Source of the DNA: Hypericum androsaemum
Taxonomy: Eukaryota; Streptophyta; Magnoliopsida; Malpighiales; Hypericaceae
Reading direction: 5' to 3'
Length of the DNA: 64,000 nt
NCBI GenBank assembly: GCA_963995505.1
Contig: OZ023181.1
Location: 23,680,366 to 23,744,365, forward strand
The position numbers and the translations under genes are program-made. The notes under the pieces were generated by a model, which saw only the letters and a list, made by a program, of their open reading frames with translations, was not told the DNA's origin and searched no databases. Positions 46,001-59,214 of this stretch are shown here, piece after piece (the first letter of the stretch is position 1; the number at the start of each line of letters is the position of its first letter).

Positions 46001-47049
46001 TCAAAAATCCGAGGAGCGCCATATAGCTGAAAATTGTAAAGCACCAAGAAAGTAAGTAAGCTTTTATCCATTTTCTACAAACATGAAAAAGAACGTAGGA
46101 TAGAGCTTTCTACGACAAAGAAAAAGATGCCACCATTTGATGACACAACAGTCAGATTGGAGCATTAACAAGCCTACTAAAACTTTCATGTTCCTGAAAC
46201 TAAATAGTTGAGGATTGATTTCGTAAGATCGTGAAGCATTAAAAACCTGGAAGGTTGCTAAGATAAACCCATTCAAATGAGAAGCAGAGAGGGCCAAGTG
46301 GAAAAAAGGAGGTAGATTCCAGTCCTTGATAAATCTCTGAAATATGGTGAGGAAAGGGGGAAAGATGGACAGAATATAAGAACAAGGTATGAGCAATAAT
46401 CGTGCAACTTTTTCGAGCATGGACCCCTTACAGATTAGACGGACAAAGCAAAGAAGATATCAGCAACCTATGAAATGAAACAAAAATTTTGAAGCTTGTA
46501 AAAGAGAAGCAAAAAGAAGACCACGGAAAGGAAAACTACCTGAATTACAAGGTACTTCAAGTTCCTCCCGCGAGGACGGTGTAGCTCAACCTGCCAAATG
46601 TTCTCGTAAGGAAGATCGAGCTTGTATGAGTCCCTGCGATGAGAGAGGAAAAAATGCCACTTCCTCATTCCATGTCCAAAATTGACGGTGACATCCTTTC
46701 CACTCCATAGGACAGAGAACCTGTCTTTTGAGGTCTGAAAGCCAAAATGCAGAGTTATATGCTCCATGCTGTGCAAAGAGATTCTTGGCTTTGGTATTAT
46801 ATCATTGTCCATAAACTTAGCCTTTATATAACGAGAACCATAATATATGGTCTGGCTGGGGGAGACCATTCTCTCAGCATCTCGGACAGTTGTGAATTGA
46901 ACAATGGCATACAGCCAACCACCCCTAGGGCTTGTCCTGATCTTTATGGCAACTATTGTTCCTTCACCTATATGAGTTTCAAGGAAACTCCTCACTGCAT
47001 CTGCAGTTATATAATTAGGGAATCCGGTAACGTGAACTGTCTTCCCCAT
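43003..47049 (-). pseudogene. RDR1: RNA-dependent RNA polymerase 1, copy C, one frameshift
   Basis: Exons on the minus strand: 46540-47049, 44135-46026, 43895-44045, 43003-43832, with introns of 513, 89 and 62 bp at the same positions and phases as the other copies. The sequence is clearly diverged from A, B and D (start MGKTVHVTGFPNYITADAVR). It keeps all RDR1 landmarks, including FSDGIGKISAEF, YGGYKGVVAVDP and DLDGD at residues 811-815. In exon 4 one base is missing near 43388-43390, where relatives encode LMNYYGI: the frame jumps after KLGNLMD and stops 10 codons later. Downstream, KMAKSFTKRRD to WCVYDKLVLIKKKK is open in the original frame. Total exon length is one short of a multiple of three, as a single deletion predicts. 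A sequencing error is possible. As written, the product loses about 126 C-terminal residues but keeps the catalytic core. Confidence 0.9.
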
Positions 47050-47550
47050 GGACGCAATCTGCAGTCAAAGTGCCAAGGATGTATCATCGACTTGAAACAA
47101 AATGGTATTTAATCAATTCAAGGTTGAACATGAGCAGATTCTAGTAAGGGGCAAACACAAGAAAGATGCAACCTTTGAACAAGGGCATCATCCATTTATA
47201 GATGATCTTGGTCTAGACTCTATAATTAACGCAACCTCGAGCGTTCTTTTTACTACCCTTCGATTCATAATAGAAGAACACAAGATAAGCAGTCCTCTTC
47301 TTTTCTCATGCATCTTCTGTTAAGCAAGCTTGAAATTAAAACCATAAATAACCCGACTCGATCTCATCAATCTGCCTCTAGACAGCACTATCAAACAAAA
47401 TCCGAAGAACAAATGGAAACTTCAAGGAAAACAAGCTGGCAGCAGAGTCTCACAAGAAGCACCGAGTAGATAACAATCAAATGGACCAACTACACAGTCA
47501 TAACTTTCCAAAGTAACCAACTAAACACAAGAAAGATTCAACCTTTGAAC
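47050..47550. promoter_or_regulatory. Putative RDR1-C promoter region
   Basis: A TATAAATGG element reads on the minus strand at 47192-47200, about 145 bp upstream of the ATG. A good acceptor (GACTGCAG, near 47062) also precedes the ATG, so a 5'-UTR intron with a more distant start is an alternative. There is no match to the A or B promoters. No gene is seen. Confidence 0.4.
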
Positions 47551-48400
47551 TACACAAACCCGCAAATCATTCCATAACCAAAGAAGAAACCAAAAGGAAC
47601 GTAACCCAGTTCAGTTTTCACCAGTAACCCAGAAAGAGAGAGACTAACCAAAGAAAGGCCAAGAGAATGATGATCACCGGAAGGAAAGAAGAAGAGGAGT
47701 TCCCAAAAATAGAGGAAGAGTGTATTTTTAGACAATCCAAAGAGGCTCTGTTCTGTCTCTGGGCAGCATTTCATTTATGGATGCTTCTTACTTATGAGTG
47801 TTATTAATAATTGGCAAGTCAAATCAAAGTCTCTCTTTCTCTGCCCTTAGGATTTCCTAGTCGTCTACTCCTTTATTAATATTTATTTTCAAAATTACTC
47901 CTTTTAATATTATGAGGAATATTTATTTTCAAAATTACTCCTTTTAATATTATGAGGAATATTTATTTTCAAAATTACTCCTTTTAATATTATGAGGAAT
48001 ATTTATTTTCAAAAAAAAAGCGTCGTCTACTCCCTTTTCTTTTTCTTGTTTAAGAAAAAAATTTGATATTATATGACACGTGAGAAATTGTTCACGTCAT
48101 TGAATATAAGCAGATGTACCATACAAAATTTCTAAATTGGGAGGATTACATGTCATATATTTCCACGTGGCATATGTGCTGGCAACATCTTCATCAGCCA
48201 CCTGTTCCAAGGCTGGCGGCTGCCTCGTCTTCCAACGTCCATGTGGCATCTGGTGTGTATTGGGAGGACTCGCATCATCCGAGCTGCCCTGTCTACCTGG
48301 CATCCACATTGGAGACACGTCATCTTCCTGCAAAAACTCGAGCCTGATGTCCTCGAATTTGGACTCCATGTCATCCTCGCTATATTTTTATTTAGTAATT
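47551..48400. repeat. Distal module, copy C
   Basis: Matches 12360-13080 upstream of RDR1-A, with the same leading phrase 'cccgcaaatcattccata'. It carries a 40-bp tandem repeat not found in copy A. Minus-strand frames with words such as WMPGRQGSSDDA are shifted relative to copy A. Confidence 0.7.
47876..48010. repeat. 40-bp tandem repeat, 3.3 copies
   Basis: Identical 40-bp units start at 47881, 47921, 47961 and 48001 (the last partial), each beginning ATTTATTTTCAAAATTACTC. The copies are essentially perfect, pointing to recent expansion. Confidence 0.97.
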
Positions 48401-48660
48401 TTTTGAAACTATTTTGGTAAACGTAGTTTAACTTTTGTATAGATGGACAACATTACAATATATATATATATATAGGAAGCCTATAAATTTAATTATTATA
48501 TGTTCGACAATGAATTAAAGATTCACAAACTAAATAAGGATTTGCCAAAGGTCATATATAAGCTTAAAAAAATAGCAGGGAGGTTATTTTTACTTTTTGG
48601 TACATTGATTAAATAATTTTGTTTTTTCAAGTTATCATCTTTTCACTAACTAGTATTGAA
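48401..48660. other. AT-rich spacer
   Basis: Matches 34400-34650 of the R1 side. Contains a TA repeat at 48456-48474. Nothing else recognised. Confidence 0.55.
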
Positions 48661-50420
48661 TTTGAATCCGAGAAAATCATGGAGATTTGAATAAGCGGGG
48701 CCCATCATTACAGGATTGATGTCACTTTATTTATGGCTTGATCGAAAATCAAGAAAAGAAAGAAGAAAGGAGATGGACGCTAATTACGCGACAACTTCCA
48801 TTGGTGGTACTAAGAGAATCTTGGAAAGTGAAACTTCCTCAGGAAGTAGTTCGGAAGGAGTTATCTAGTGCGGGTCATCACATGCTAGCAACCATGAGGA
48901 TTCTCTCTTCAAGGAAGAAAACGAACATAAGATTTTAGCAGTCCAGGCTTCAGATTCCCGGGTGCCCAACGAGTAAGTAATACATGAGTTCATAGACAAT
49001 GACCAAGGTGAAAATGTGCTTACATTTTAGGTAACAATTATTTAACAAATGGGTCATTTTAGGGGAAAAAAAAGGTTGCCGAGAGAGATTTTGATTAGGC
49101 ATTTCATTGACATCTGTATGCATTGTAATGTTATTAGAAATATATAAAATTCTATTTATCAAAAAATTATGGCAAATTGCCCTCAAACCCTCTGAATTTT
49201 GTTTAAATTATTGTTTTAGCCCCTCCTGTTTTGAAACCAAAACTTTGGCCCTCTTGAGGAAAAGTCTTGGTGTTTATGAAACGCATCGTTTGGGACAAAA
49301 GAGAAGTTGGAGAGCACAGAGGGAGGGAGGAGAGGGGCATTATGAAAGAATATTAAAAAATCTGGGATAATTTTAAATTTTTTTGCCTTGTCACGTAAGC
49401 AATTTCGGGTTAAAAATTAATCCAACACGGCATGCCACGTAGGTGTCAAAATGACGCCGTTTGTCCAAAAATCTCTTAACCAGATTAATGGACCTATTAG
49501 TGATAAAAATTAGAATAAATTGGGCTTGTTTTAACGCTTTAGAACCACAGGGTAACCAATTGATAATCGTTGATACTACAAGGTACTTAAGTGAACTTTT
49601 TTCAAACAAGAATTATTTAGATAAAATATTCTAGAACTACATATATATTTTTTGGTGCTGGATTTACTCATTCATCCCTTTACTATTAATTTTTTTTAGC
49701 ATACTAAGACTAATTTATGAATTAGGAAATCAGGTAGCTCGTTTATGGACTTCATGGTTGACTTGTTAGTCCCATGCATGTGGACAGGTTGAGGAACAAA
49801 ACAAAAGGAAAATTCATCGCAAAGCATTTGGCTAAGTTACATTTTTTTTGGTCCCCCCCACACACACAAAACCCGAAGACCCCCTTGCCGTAAGACCAAC
49901 TAACTCTCCCTAAGTACCATCATTATGTAGATGCAGGGAATTTTCAGTGTAGAAATTGAGATGATGCTTTTGTCCTATGTGCTTCCTGTTTTAAAATTTT
50001 CCAATAGAGTCCTATATATATGGGTGTCTACAGTTTAGTTCGAACTGTAGAATCGGATAAGAATTTTGAATATTTTTTAAATCGGATATATGAAATATCA
50101 ATTTTATCATCTGTATTTGCATCCAAAATTGAAATATTTATTTTGGATAATTCAAATCTGGGTCCGAATCTAAAAAAAATTGGATATCAGAGATGGATAG
50201 CAAATATCAGATTTTTTTATCACCCTTACATAATGCATATCATTCCATATATGAAGGAGTGACGTTGATCTGAAACGACGACGTTAAACATGTTCAATCT
50301 CGGAGAATCATGGGTAAAACATTAGGCAGGCCCCACCATTGTCATAATTTCTCGAAGTCGGGAGGAAAGAGAGGTAACGGCGACTGGTCAAATAATGTTG
50401 GTAGTACTGTATTGGGATTA
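48661..50420. repeat. R plus DS module, copy R2
   Basis: From 48661 to about 50000 it matches R1 and R3; from 50020 to 50420 it matches the DS module. R2 and R3 are almost identical over their first kilobase, differing by scattered single bases, so they are the youngest pair of modules. No RDR1 gene follows R2; its DS part ends in a retroelement-rich segment. Confidence 0.8.
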
Positions 50421-51265
50421 GGGATGGCAATTAGATCCTTACTCTGAGGGTCTATCCTGATCCAGACCCGAAGGGTCCAAGACCCGTTGACTTTGACCGG
50501 GTCTAGATTCTAATCCTGCCCGGATCCTGATATTTTAAAAGGATAAGGAAAAAAAATTTTAAATTAATATTAAAATAATATATATTAATTATTAGACATA
50601 ATACCAAATTCTTAATTTTTTTGTAGGTAAATATTCTTTATTAAAACAAAGCAAGCGAAAAAAGAAAGACAAGATAAAGGGGCCCGATATTTACACCGGT
50701 TACAACTCCCTCTCCCACCAAAACGTTCCCTCAATCTCAAGAGGTAGAGAAGAGGGACCTATAAATTCTTATAGGCAATCAAGAAAGTGAGCAGCGATTG
50801 ATTGTGATTGATTGTGAATGATCGATGCATCTGTCCAAAAGATCCACTTTTGGGCATGAAAGAGCATAGAATTCAGGAGAAGCTCGTTATTGCACCTCAT
50901 CTCATTGAAGATAATACCATTATGAAGCAACCACAGGCCCCAAGTAATAGCAATGAAAATCACAAACCAAATTTTCAATTTTAACTTACCCAACTTCAAC
51001 TTCTTTGATTTGCTTATTTGTTTTTTTTGTATTGATTTGTTAAATAAATGAAAATGTTTCATTGCTATTTGTATTGATTTGGATTGAGTGGGGACAATGT
51101 ACTTTATTTAGGGCTTGTCCCCACTGAAATGGATCAAGGTTTTTGATTTATAGACACGATTTTTTATGACTGTCAGATCTGTAGACACAATTTTTAATAA
51201 AATCTGATGGTCCAAACAAAATCTTCTCCGTATGGACAATTTTTATGTTGTCCCTATTCAATTTA
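50421..51265 (-). mobile_element. 3' fragment of a LINE with flanking transposon debris
   Basis: Minus strand: 50769-51062 encodes a stretch ending with features of the C-terminal region of plant LINE ORF2 (WGLWLLHNGIIFNE). It is followed by a putative polyadenylation signal and A-tail read from 50640 to 50605 (AATAAA then poly-A, minus strand). At 50425, 'tagggatggcaatt' resembles the end of a common plant hAT-like element, but no opposite end is seen. The reverse transcriptase and endonuclease are absent. Confidence 0.6.
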
Positions 51266-52377
51266 AATTTATGGCTTGATCGAAAATCAAGAAAAGAAAG
51301 AAGAAAGGAGATGGACGCTAATTACGCGACAACTTCCATTGGTGGTACTAAAAGAGAATCTTGGAAAGTGAAACTTCCTCAGGAAGTAGTTCGGAAGGAG
51401 TTATCTAGTGTGGGTCATCACATGCTAGCAACCATGAGGATTCTCTCTTCAAGGAAGAAAACGAACATAAGATTTTAGCAGTCCAGGCTTCAGATTCCCG
51501 GGTGCCCAACGAGTAAGTAATACATGAGTTCATAGACAATGACCAAGGTGGAAATGTGCTTACATTTTAGGTAACAATTATTTAACAAATGGGTCATTTT
51601 AGGGGAAAAAAAAGGTTGCCAAGAGAGATTTTGATTAGGCATTTCATTGACATTGTATGCATTGTAATGTTATTAGAAATATATAAAATTCTATTTATCA
51701 AAAAATATGGTAAATTGCCCTCAAACTCCCTAGATTTTTCTTAAATTACTATTTTAGCCCCTTCTGTTTCGAAACCACAAAGCGTTGGCCCTCTTGAGGA
51801 CAAGTCTTGGTGTTTATGAAACGCATTGTTTGGTAAAAAAGAGAAGTTGGAGAGCAGAGAGGGAGGGAGGAGAGGGGCATTATGAAAGAATATAAACAAA
51901 TCTGGGATAATTTTGAATTCTTTTGCCTTGTCACGTAAGCAATTTTGGTTAAAAATTAATCCAACATGGCGTGCCACGTAGGTGTCAAAACAATGCCATT
52001 TGTCCAAAAATTTCTGAACCAGATTAATGGACCTGTTAGTGATAAAAATTAAAATAAATTGTGCCTGTTTTAACGTTTTAGAACCACAAGGTAACCAAGT
52101 AATAATCTCAGATACTACAAAGAATTTAAGTAAACTTTTCCCAGAAGAATTATTTAGATAAAATATTCTAGAACTATATTTTTTTTTGGTGCTGAATTTA
52201 CTCATTCATCCCTTTACTATTAATTTTTTTTAGCATACTAAGACTAATTTATGAATTAGGAAATCAGGTAGCTCGTTTATGGACTCCATGGTTGACTTGT
52301 TAGTCCCGTGCATGTGGACAAGTTGAGGAACAAAACAAAAGGAAAATTCATCGCAAAGCATTTGGCTAAGTTACATT
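51266..52377. repeat. R module, copy R3 (left part)
   Basis: Close match to 48745-49850 of R2, broken at 52378 by nested insertions and resuming at about 55339. No coding content. Confidence 0.82.
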
Positions 52378-52479
52378 TTTTTGGTAGATAAAATTGCTTT
52401 ATTAAAAGGAAGGGACGAGGAAAGAACAAGAAATATAAACTGAGAAAAAACCTACAGAGAACTACCCAGATCTAATGAA
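52378..52479 (-). mobile_element. Short LINE 3'-tail insertion
   Basis: R2 lacks this segment. Read on the minus strand it ends with AATAAAGC, a short linker and a poly-A run (the T-run at 52376-52382 on the + strand), the usual 3' end of a severely 5'-truncated LINE. The remaining few bases of it lie on the other side of the solo LTR, at 55331-55337. Confidence 0.55.
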
Positions 52480-55325
52480 TATTGGGTATGGAGTCTAAGT
52501 ACGAGTGAAGTGCTCGGGTGGTTCGAGTGTAGAGCCATGAGGATGGTCCGAGAGTTGATCGATTGGGTTCGGAGTCCGGGAACGCTCGGGGAATTAATCG
52601 AGTCAAGAGTCGAGTGAAGACATTGAGGACATCCGAGGGTCGCGTGGCTTGAGTGAAGAGCCGTGAGGATGATCGGGGGCGGTCGGGTTCAAGTGACATA
52701 GTCGAGTGAAGACGAAGGCCAAGCGAAGAGGAAGGAGCCGGCTAGGCCTAGCGGCCATGAGCTGAGTAGCGGGCGTTAGGGGCAGCCTAGCGGCCGCTAG
52801 CCCCCTAACAACTGAAAGGAAGGATTTTCACCCCTCTCGCAATAATGAGTAAGTAAGGGATTGTCGTCCCACAAGGACTAAGCTAGGCCGCAAACTCGAC
52901 TCTACCACTAGTTTAGGACTATAAGAAATGGATGTGTCAATTCCAAACACGATATACTACTTGAAATAAAATTGCAACTAAACAATGCTCTAGTTTAAAC
53001 ACTTAAAACAAGAGTGAGCATGGTACCAATGACAACCTAAATAACCAAATGGCTTATGGGGTTTATTAAGTTCATGATATGGTCCGGATGTTTCGAAGGC
53101 AACTAATCAACGCTCTCGCGACAAACTAGTCTAAATCGATTCTTAACTAGACTTAGAAGAACCAACCATGCTCTCGCGATAAATTAGCCATCTAATCTAA
53201 CTAATCACCAACTATAATCACCATCCTTTGGACAACTAGTCACCTAAGGTGATCTCTCATCAATAGGTTTCTACTCAACTAGTTAAATGGTCCGTTAATC
53301 CTAATTCCTCTCGGCGATTAATATTAACCAAGTTCATCATCAAGGTGATCAAACAAGATAAAGCATTAAGCTCATTAACTAGTACACATACCTAGGCATG
53401 TTAACCCCCTAAACTATTGGCTAAGTATGTGCCATCAAGGCACCAAACTCACTAATCAACTACTCACACATATTTACCAAATAGCTCAACATATTCATTA
53501 AACTATGCAAGCAAAACATGAACAAAAGAGAGAGTAAGTGAAAGCTCAAGATGATCTTCAAAGCTTCCTCAATATCCTCCTTTCCAAGGTTCACCAAGTT
53601 TTCTTCCAAATCTAAGAGTTAGTGGAGAGTTGTTACCAAAATATCTAATTGTCTCTAAAAGAAAGCCAAGCAAAGGCTTTTATACAAGATTTTTTCCCCC
53701 AAAATGTCTCAGCCACGAAATTGCAATTAAAGCCCAAAATGGGCCCAAAACAAGTCTTCAAATTCGGCCCACTTATGATAAATCTTGACAGAATTGGACC
53801 ACAATATTGAATCTAGCGTTCTCCCCTCTTAGACTCCGAATTTGAAGAAGACCATTAGAGACAAAGTTGTAGCCCCAGATGTCTTCTTTCCAGAGCCATC
53901 TCACTCGTCTCCATCGGACTTTGGATGAGAAAATTATCAGCATTGGAGTCGCAAGAGGTCCACCTTGCCCACGTCTTCGAGGTCTCGATTAAGCGTCCTT
54001 CCTCCCGGCAAATCAAATCGTATACGATGACCCAAGGTGACTTCACTTCCTCCACTCCACCTCACCAAATCTCCTAGCATGAAGAAAACACAACAAAAAC
54101 ATAAGACTACACTAAAACAAATAATGCACGATAAATGACATTACGACAATGAAGAACAAACAAAAGCAATAGAAACAACGGTAAATCTACTCTAAAATAA
54201 ACACAAAAGATGAGTGTTTTCACACTCATCAACAACCGTTAGGGGGAGCAGAGGACAGGGGCTCCAGATTTTGGGACCTAGCGGTCGCTAGGTGGATAGC
54301 GACCTCTAGGGGCGCCTGGAAATGTTGCTGAACTTGGACCAAAATGCCCATCCTGACTCAGTAATCCTTGTAGGATTGTTGCCACTATAAATACCTCTCC
54401 ATGGCCTCCAAGAAGGGTGGGCAAGTGTTGCCCACTTCTCCAAAGAGCAAAGAGAGAGGAAGCAAAGAGGAGGAAAGTGGCCATGTGCTCCCAAGTTGCC
54501 CAACCCAAGTGATGGATTACCTTCAAGTGAGGAGGAGAAGGAGAAGAAGAAGTATGTCCCGAGGGTATCCAACCCAAGTCAAGGGTTGCCTCCGAGTGAA
54601 GGAGAAAGGGTGAACCCTAAAAGGAAGGGTTGCCTAACCCTCCAAGGAGAGGAGGATTGTCCATGGCAAAGAGAGAGAAGGAGAAGAGGAGAAAGCTTTC
54701 CAAGTGAAGAAGAGTGGCCCATGTCCCCCTAGTTGCCCAACCCAAGTGAAGGGTTGTCTCCAATTGAAGAAGATGGAGAAGAAGAAGAAGACCCAAGGAG
54801 AAGGGTTATCTTCAAGTGAAGGGCAAACCCAAGAAGAAGGGTTAGCCACTCCGAGTGAAGGAGGTGGTGCTCTCCGAGCGAAGGAGAGTTATCCGAAGTA
54901 TTAGTAGAGCCCAAGTCCAAGGTCCTTGCTAAGAGAAGGGTTAGCCATCATAGTGAACGAGGTGGTGCTCTCTGCGTGAAGAAGAGTTGTTCCGAAGAGT
55001 GTGTAGAGCCCAAGCCTAGGGTGAACCCAAGAGAGTGAGCTCCCAAGAGTGTGGGTAGCCACAGCGAGAAGAGGAGGAGAGCGAGCCCTGTGTAGGCATT
55101 CATTATTGTAAGAGCAAGTGAAGCTCGAGCTGTAAGTAGTGGAATCTCTCCTGGCTTCGACTCTCCAAGAGGTAGATCATTGAGGATCAAAACTGGTGAA
55201 CAAATTTTTGTGTCCCTCCTTGTGCTTTCTTTGTGCGTTGTGCTTCTCGTGGTTATTGTAGTTTGCTCGTATATATTTTCGCTTGCGTTGTTGGGGTCCA
55301 CGAGAAGTGGGTATTTTCCCCAACA
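52480..55325. mobile_element. Solo LTR of family K, with a nested solo LTR
   Basis: Flanked by a perfect 5-bp duplication ATGAA (52475-52479 and 55326-55330). Its ends are inverted, TATTGGG on the left and CCCCAACA on the right; the left TG has become TA. Without the nested element it is about 1.42 kb. The right half (54390-55000) holds degenerate repeats of the phrase 'cccaagtgaagggttgcc', which create spurious Arg/Lys-rich frames. No internal retroviral genes. Confidence 0.75.
52813..54231 (-). mobile_element. Solo LTR, family H, 1419 bp, nested
   Basis: Begins TGAAAGG and ends ACTCATCA, with a 5-bp duplication ACAAC (52808-52812 and 54232-54236). The last 22 bases form a perfect hairpin: stem GATGAGTG and CACTCATC (54209-54230). 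Read on the minus strand it opens TGATGAGTGTG like the solo LTR at 25168, and both share a phrase of the type 'aatcc.....ggtatcgtgctcg' or its equivalent near the other end. No coding capacity. Confidence 0.82.
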
Positions 55326-55337
55326 ATGAAGAGCTAC

Positions 55338-55925
55338 ACCCCCAAACCCGAAGACCCCCTAGCCGTAAGACCCACTAACTCTCCCTAAGTACCATCATTA
55401 TGTAGATGCCGAAAATTTTTAGTGTAGAAATTGAGATGATGCGTTTGTCCCATGTGCTTCCTGTTTTTAATTTTTCCAATAGTCCTATATATATGGGTGT
55501 CTACAGTCTAGTTCGAACCAGAGAATCGGGTAAGATTTTGAATATTTTTTAAATCAAATATTTCGGATATATGAAATATCAATTTTATCATCTGTATTTG
55601 CATCCAAGATTGAAATATTTATTTCGGATAATTCAAATTCGGGTCTAAATCTAAAAAAAATCGGATATCAGAGATGAATAGCAAATATCAGATTTTTTTA
55701 TCACCCTTACTTATATGCATATCATTCCATATATGAAGGAGCGACGTTGATCTGAAACGACAATGTTAAACCTGTTCAATCTCGGAGAATCATGGGTAAA
55801 ACATTAGGCAGGGCCCATCATTGTCATAATTTCTCGAAGTTTGGAGGAAAGAGAGGTGATGGCGACTGGTCTAATAATATTGGTAGTACTGTATTGGGAT
55901 GGCGACTAGTCTAATAAGCTGGTAG
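55338..55925. repeat. R3 (right part) and DS module, copy D left part
   Basis: Resumes the R2-like sequence ('aacccgaagacccc', 'gtaccatcattatgtagatg') and continues through the DS module to 55925, where Copia element 3 is inserted. The module continues at 61457. Confidence 0.8.
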
Positions 55926-56176
55926 TGTTATAAACTTTATCGGAAATAAGCAATAGTAGAGAAAAAGAGTAAGAGATGAGAGTATGAACTTCTCATTAAT
56001 AGATTAAGAATGTGTACAATTGGTAATACAATGAGTTCTATTTATAGGCTAAATGGATAAGGTGGATGGAGAACATGGAGGGACCCACTAACCCACTAAA
56101 CATGGAGGAGAACATGGAGGGAATCATGGAGGAGAACATAGAGGGAGGAAATTGCATCCATAAGTAATACATAATA
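55926..56176 (-). repeat. Copia element 3, 3' LTR
   Basis: Direct copy of 61206-61456. Next to its inner edge is a purine tract on the minus strand (GGCATCCAAGGAGGAG, 56177-56192), the expected polypurine tract. Confidence 0.9.
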
Positions 56177-59100
56177 CTCCTCCTTGGATGCCATTTGAAT
56201 AATATGCCTCATTAAAACCTTATTAGGAAAAACCCTATAGGAAAAATCCTAATTAAAGGAAAAAGAGTACATCATCATAAAATTACTGCCTCATTAAAAC
56301 CTTACCCGGAAAACTCATCGGGACAAAACCGTGGTTAAGGAAAAAGAGTACAGTGTAAAATGATATCTCCCCCTCATGTATGCATCACTTGAGATCACTG
56401 AGTCGTCTCAAACCGATATTACAAACATACTTCTCAAAAATTATAGTGGGCAGAGATTTCGTGAACAGATCTGCCAAATTGTCACTTGAACGAATTTGTT
56501 GAACACTTATCTCCCCATCCTTTTGAAGATCATGTGTGAAAAAGAACTTTTGCGATATATGTTTTGTCCGATCACCTTTAATATATCCTTCTTTTAATTA
56601 TGCGATGCATGCAGCATTATCCTCGTATAAGGTCGTAGGTATTCCCTTTTGAAAAGGTAATCCACAAGATTCTCGAATGTGTTTGACAATAGATCTCAAC
56701 CAAACATATTCTCGACTTGCTTCATGAATAGCCAAAATCTCAGAATGATTAGATGAGGTGGCTGCTATAGTTTGTTTCATGGAGCGCCATGAAATGGCAG
56801 TACCTCCATATGTAAATAAGTATCCGGTTTACGATCGACCATTGTGAGGATCAGATAAATATCCTGCATCTGCATATCTAATTACTTCTGCCTCTGAGAT
56901 ACTAGGATAATGCAAACCCATATCCATTGTACCTCGAAGATAACGCAATATTTATTTTACTCCAGTCCAATATCTTCTTGTAGGTGAAGAACTATATCTT
57001 GCTAGTAAATTATCAGAAAATGATATATCAGGTCGTGTATGACTAGCGAGATACATTAGCGCACCTATTGTACTAAGATATGGTACTTTAGGACCAAAAA
57101 ATTCTTCACCATTTTCTTGAGGTCTAAAAGGGTCCTTTTCACATCAAGTGACCTTACAACCATTGGAGTGTTCAACGGATGCGCTTTATCCATATTGAAA
57201 CGCTTCAGCACCTTTGCTATATAGGAAGATTGATGCATAAAAATTCCTTCTCCAAAATGTTCAATTTGTAATCCGAGACATAATTTGGTCTTTCCCAAAT
57301 CTTTCATTTCAAATTCGTTCTTCAAACAATCAACTGCCTTTTGGAGCTCTTCAGGAGTTCCAATGATATTGAGATCATCAACATAAACTATAATTATAAC
57401 AACTCAGGTTCAGATCTCCTTATAAAAATACATAGGCATATTGGATCATTCTTATAGCCTTTCTTTAATAAGTAGTCACTAAGACGATTATACCACATAC
57501 GCCCTGATTGTTTCAATCCATATAAAGATCGACATAATTTGATCGAGTATAGTCCCTTTTGACTAGAATCACGTACTTCTGGTACGTTGAATCCTTCTGG
57601 GATTCTCATATAAATGTCATTATCCAGTGAACCATATAAATAGGCTGTAACAATATCCATAAGACGCATATTCAACTTTTCATGTACTGCCAGACTTATC
57701 AAATATCGAAACGTGATTGCATCCACCACAGGAGAATATGTCTTTTCATAATCAATACCAGGTCTTTGAGAAAAACCTTGTGCAGCAAGTCGTGCTTTAT
57801 ATCTCATAACTTCATTTTTCTCATTTCGTTTACGCACAAATATCCATTTGTATCCTACGGGTTTCACCCCTTTGGGTGTGCGGACTATAGGTCCAAAAAC
57901 TTCACGTTTCGCAAGTGAATCTAATTCAGATTTCATTGCGTCTTTCCAATTTGGCCAATCTTTTCTATGCATGCATTCCTTAATAGATTTTGGCTCTAGA
58001 TCCTCTTCATCTTCCATAATATTTAGCGCTACATGGTAGGCAAAAATATCATCGACGATAACTTCATTTCGGTTCCATTTTTCTCCAGTCATAACATAAT
58101 TTATTGAGATCTCATGATTATCACAATGTTCAGGTACCTGATCTTCCATTGGAAGCGACTTATCTAGAGTCTGCCCTTCCTTGATATTAATATTGACTGG
58201 GGACTCTTCAGGAGTCAAGATATCCTCGATTTGACCATCTTGATATTTGACTCCTTTTCTTTTACGAAGATTTTTATCTTTGGAACCAATAGTTCTACGA
58301 TATTTAATTTGTGCCTTATTTTCATTGGCAATAATTGATCGTCCTTCAGGGACATCAATTCTAAAAGGAGCATTAGCAGCCGAAATATGTGACTTAGTCA
58401 CTCTCTTTGGGTCAGCAAAAGCGTCTGGCGACTAATTAGCTAAATTCTGCAGATAAATTATCTTTTAAACTTCAAGTTCACTTTGCTTTGTGCGAGGATC
58501 TAAATAACACAATGATAATTCATTCCAGCTAATATCTTTTTCAGGCTGCTTAGTTTCTCCCCCTAATGTTAGAAATATTGATTCATCGAAATGACAATCG
58601 GTAAAACGTGCCGTAAATATATCTCCAGTACGTGGCTCAATGTACTTTATTATTGATGGAGATTCAAACCCAATATATATTCCCAACCTTCTTTGGGGTC
58701 CCATTTTAGTGCGTTGTGGTGGAGCAATTGGAATATAAACTGCACATCCAAAAATTCTTAGATGGGAAATATTTAGTTCCTGACCATAAACCAATTGTAA
58801 TGGGAAGAATTCTTGATAACTTGTTGGCCTGATGCGAATTAACATTGCTGCATGTAAAACAGCATGTCCCCAAGCAGAAATAGGGAGTTTTGCTCTCATT
58901 AGTAATAGCTTTGCAATTAATTGAATCTGTTTAATGAATGATTCAACAAGACCATTTTGAGTGTGAACATGAGCTACAGGATGTTCAACATTTATATCAA
59001 TGGCCATACATATATCACCATGTATATGTTCCAGAAATTCGAGAGATTCAGTCCCAATTTTAGCTGGCGATAGCCTAGTTATTAATTTTTTTTTCTTGAG

Positions 59101-59214
59101 AGCATAGCATGACAATTCATTGGACTAGAAAATCTTCTGGTTCCTTAAAGAATGTCCACAAGAATTGTTAATAATTCTTCGCATCATTATCGACCCGGGA
59201 TGGCCCAACCGGTC

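Noticed and set aside
54278..54920. Arg/Lys-rich and Ser/Pro-rich frames at 54.3-54.9 kb
   Set aside because: They come from degenerate repeats inside a solo LTR, overlap in several phases and have no start context or splice support.
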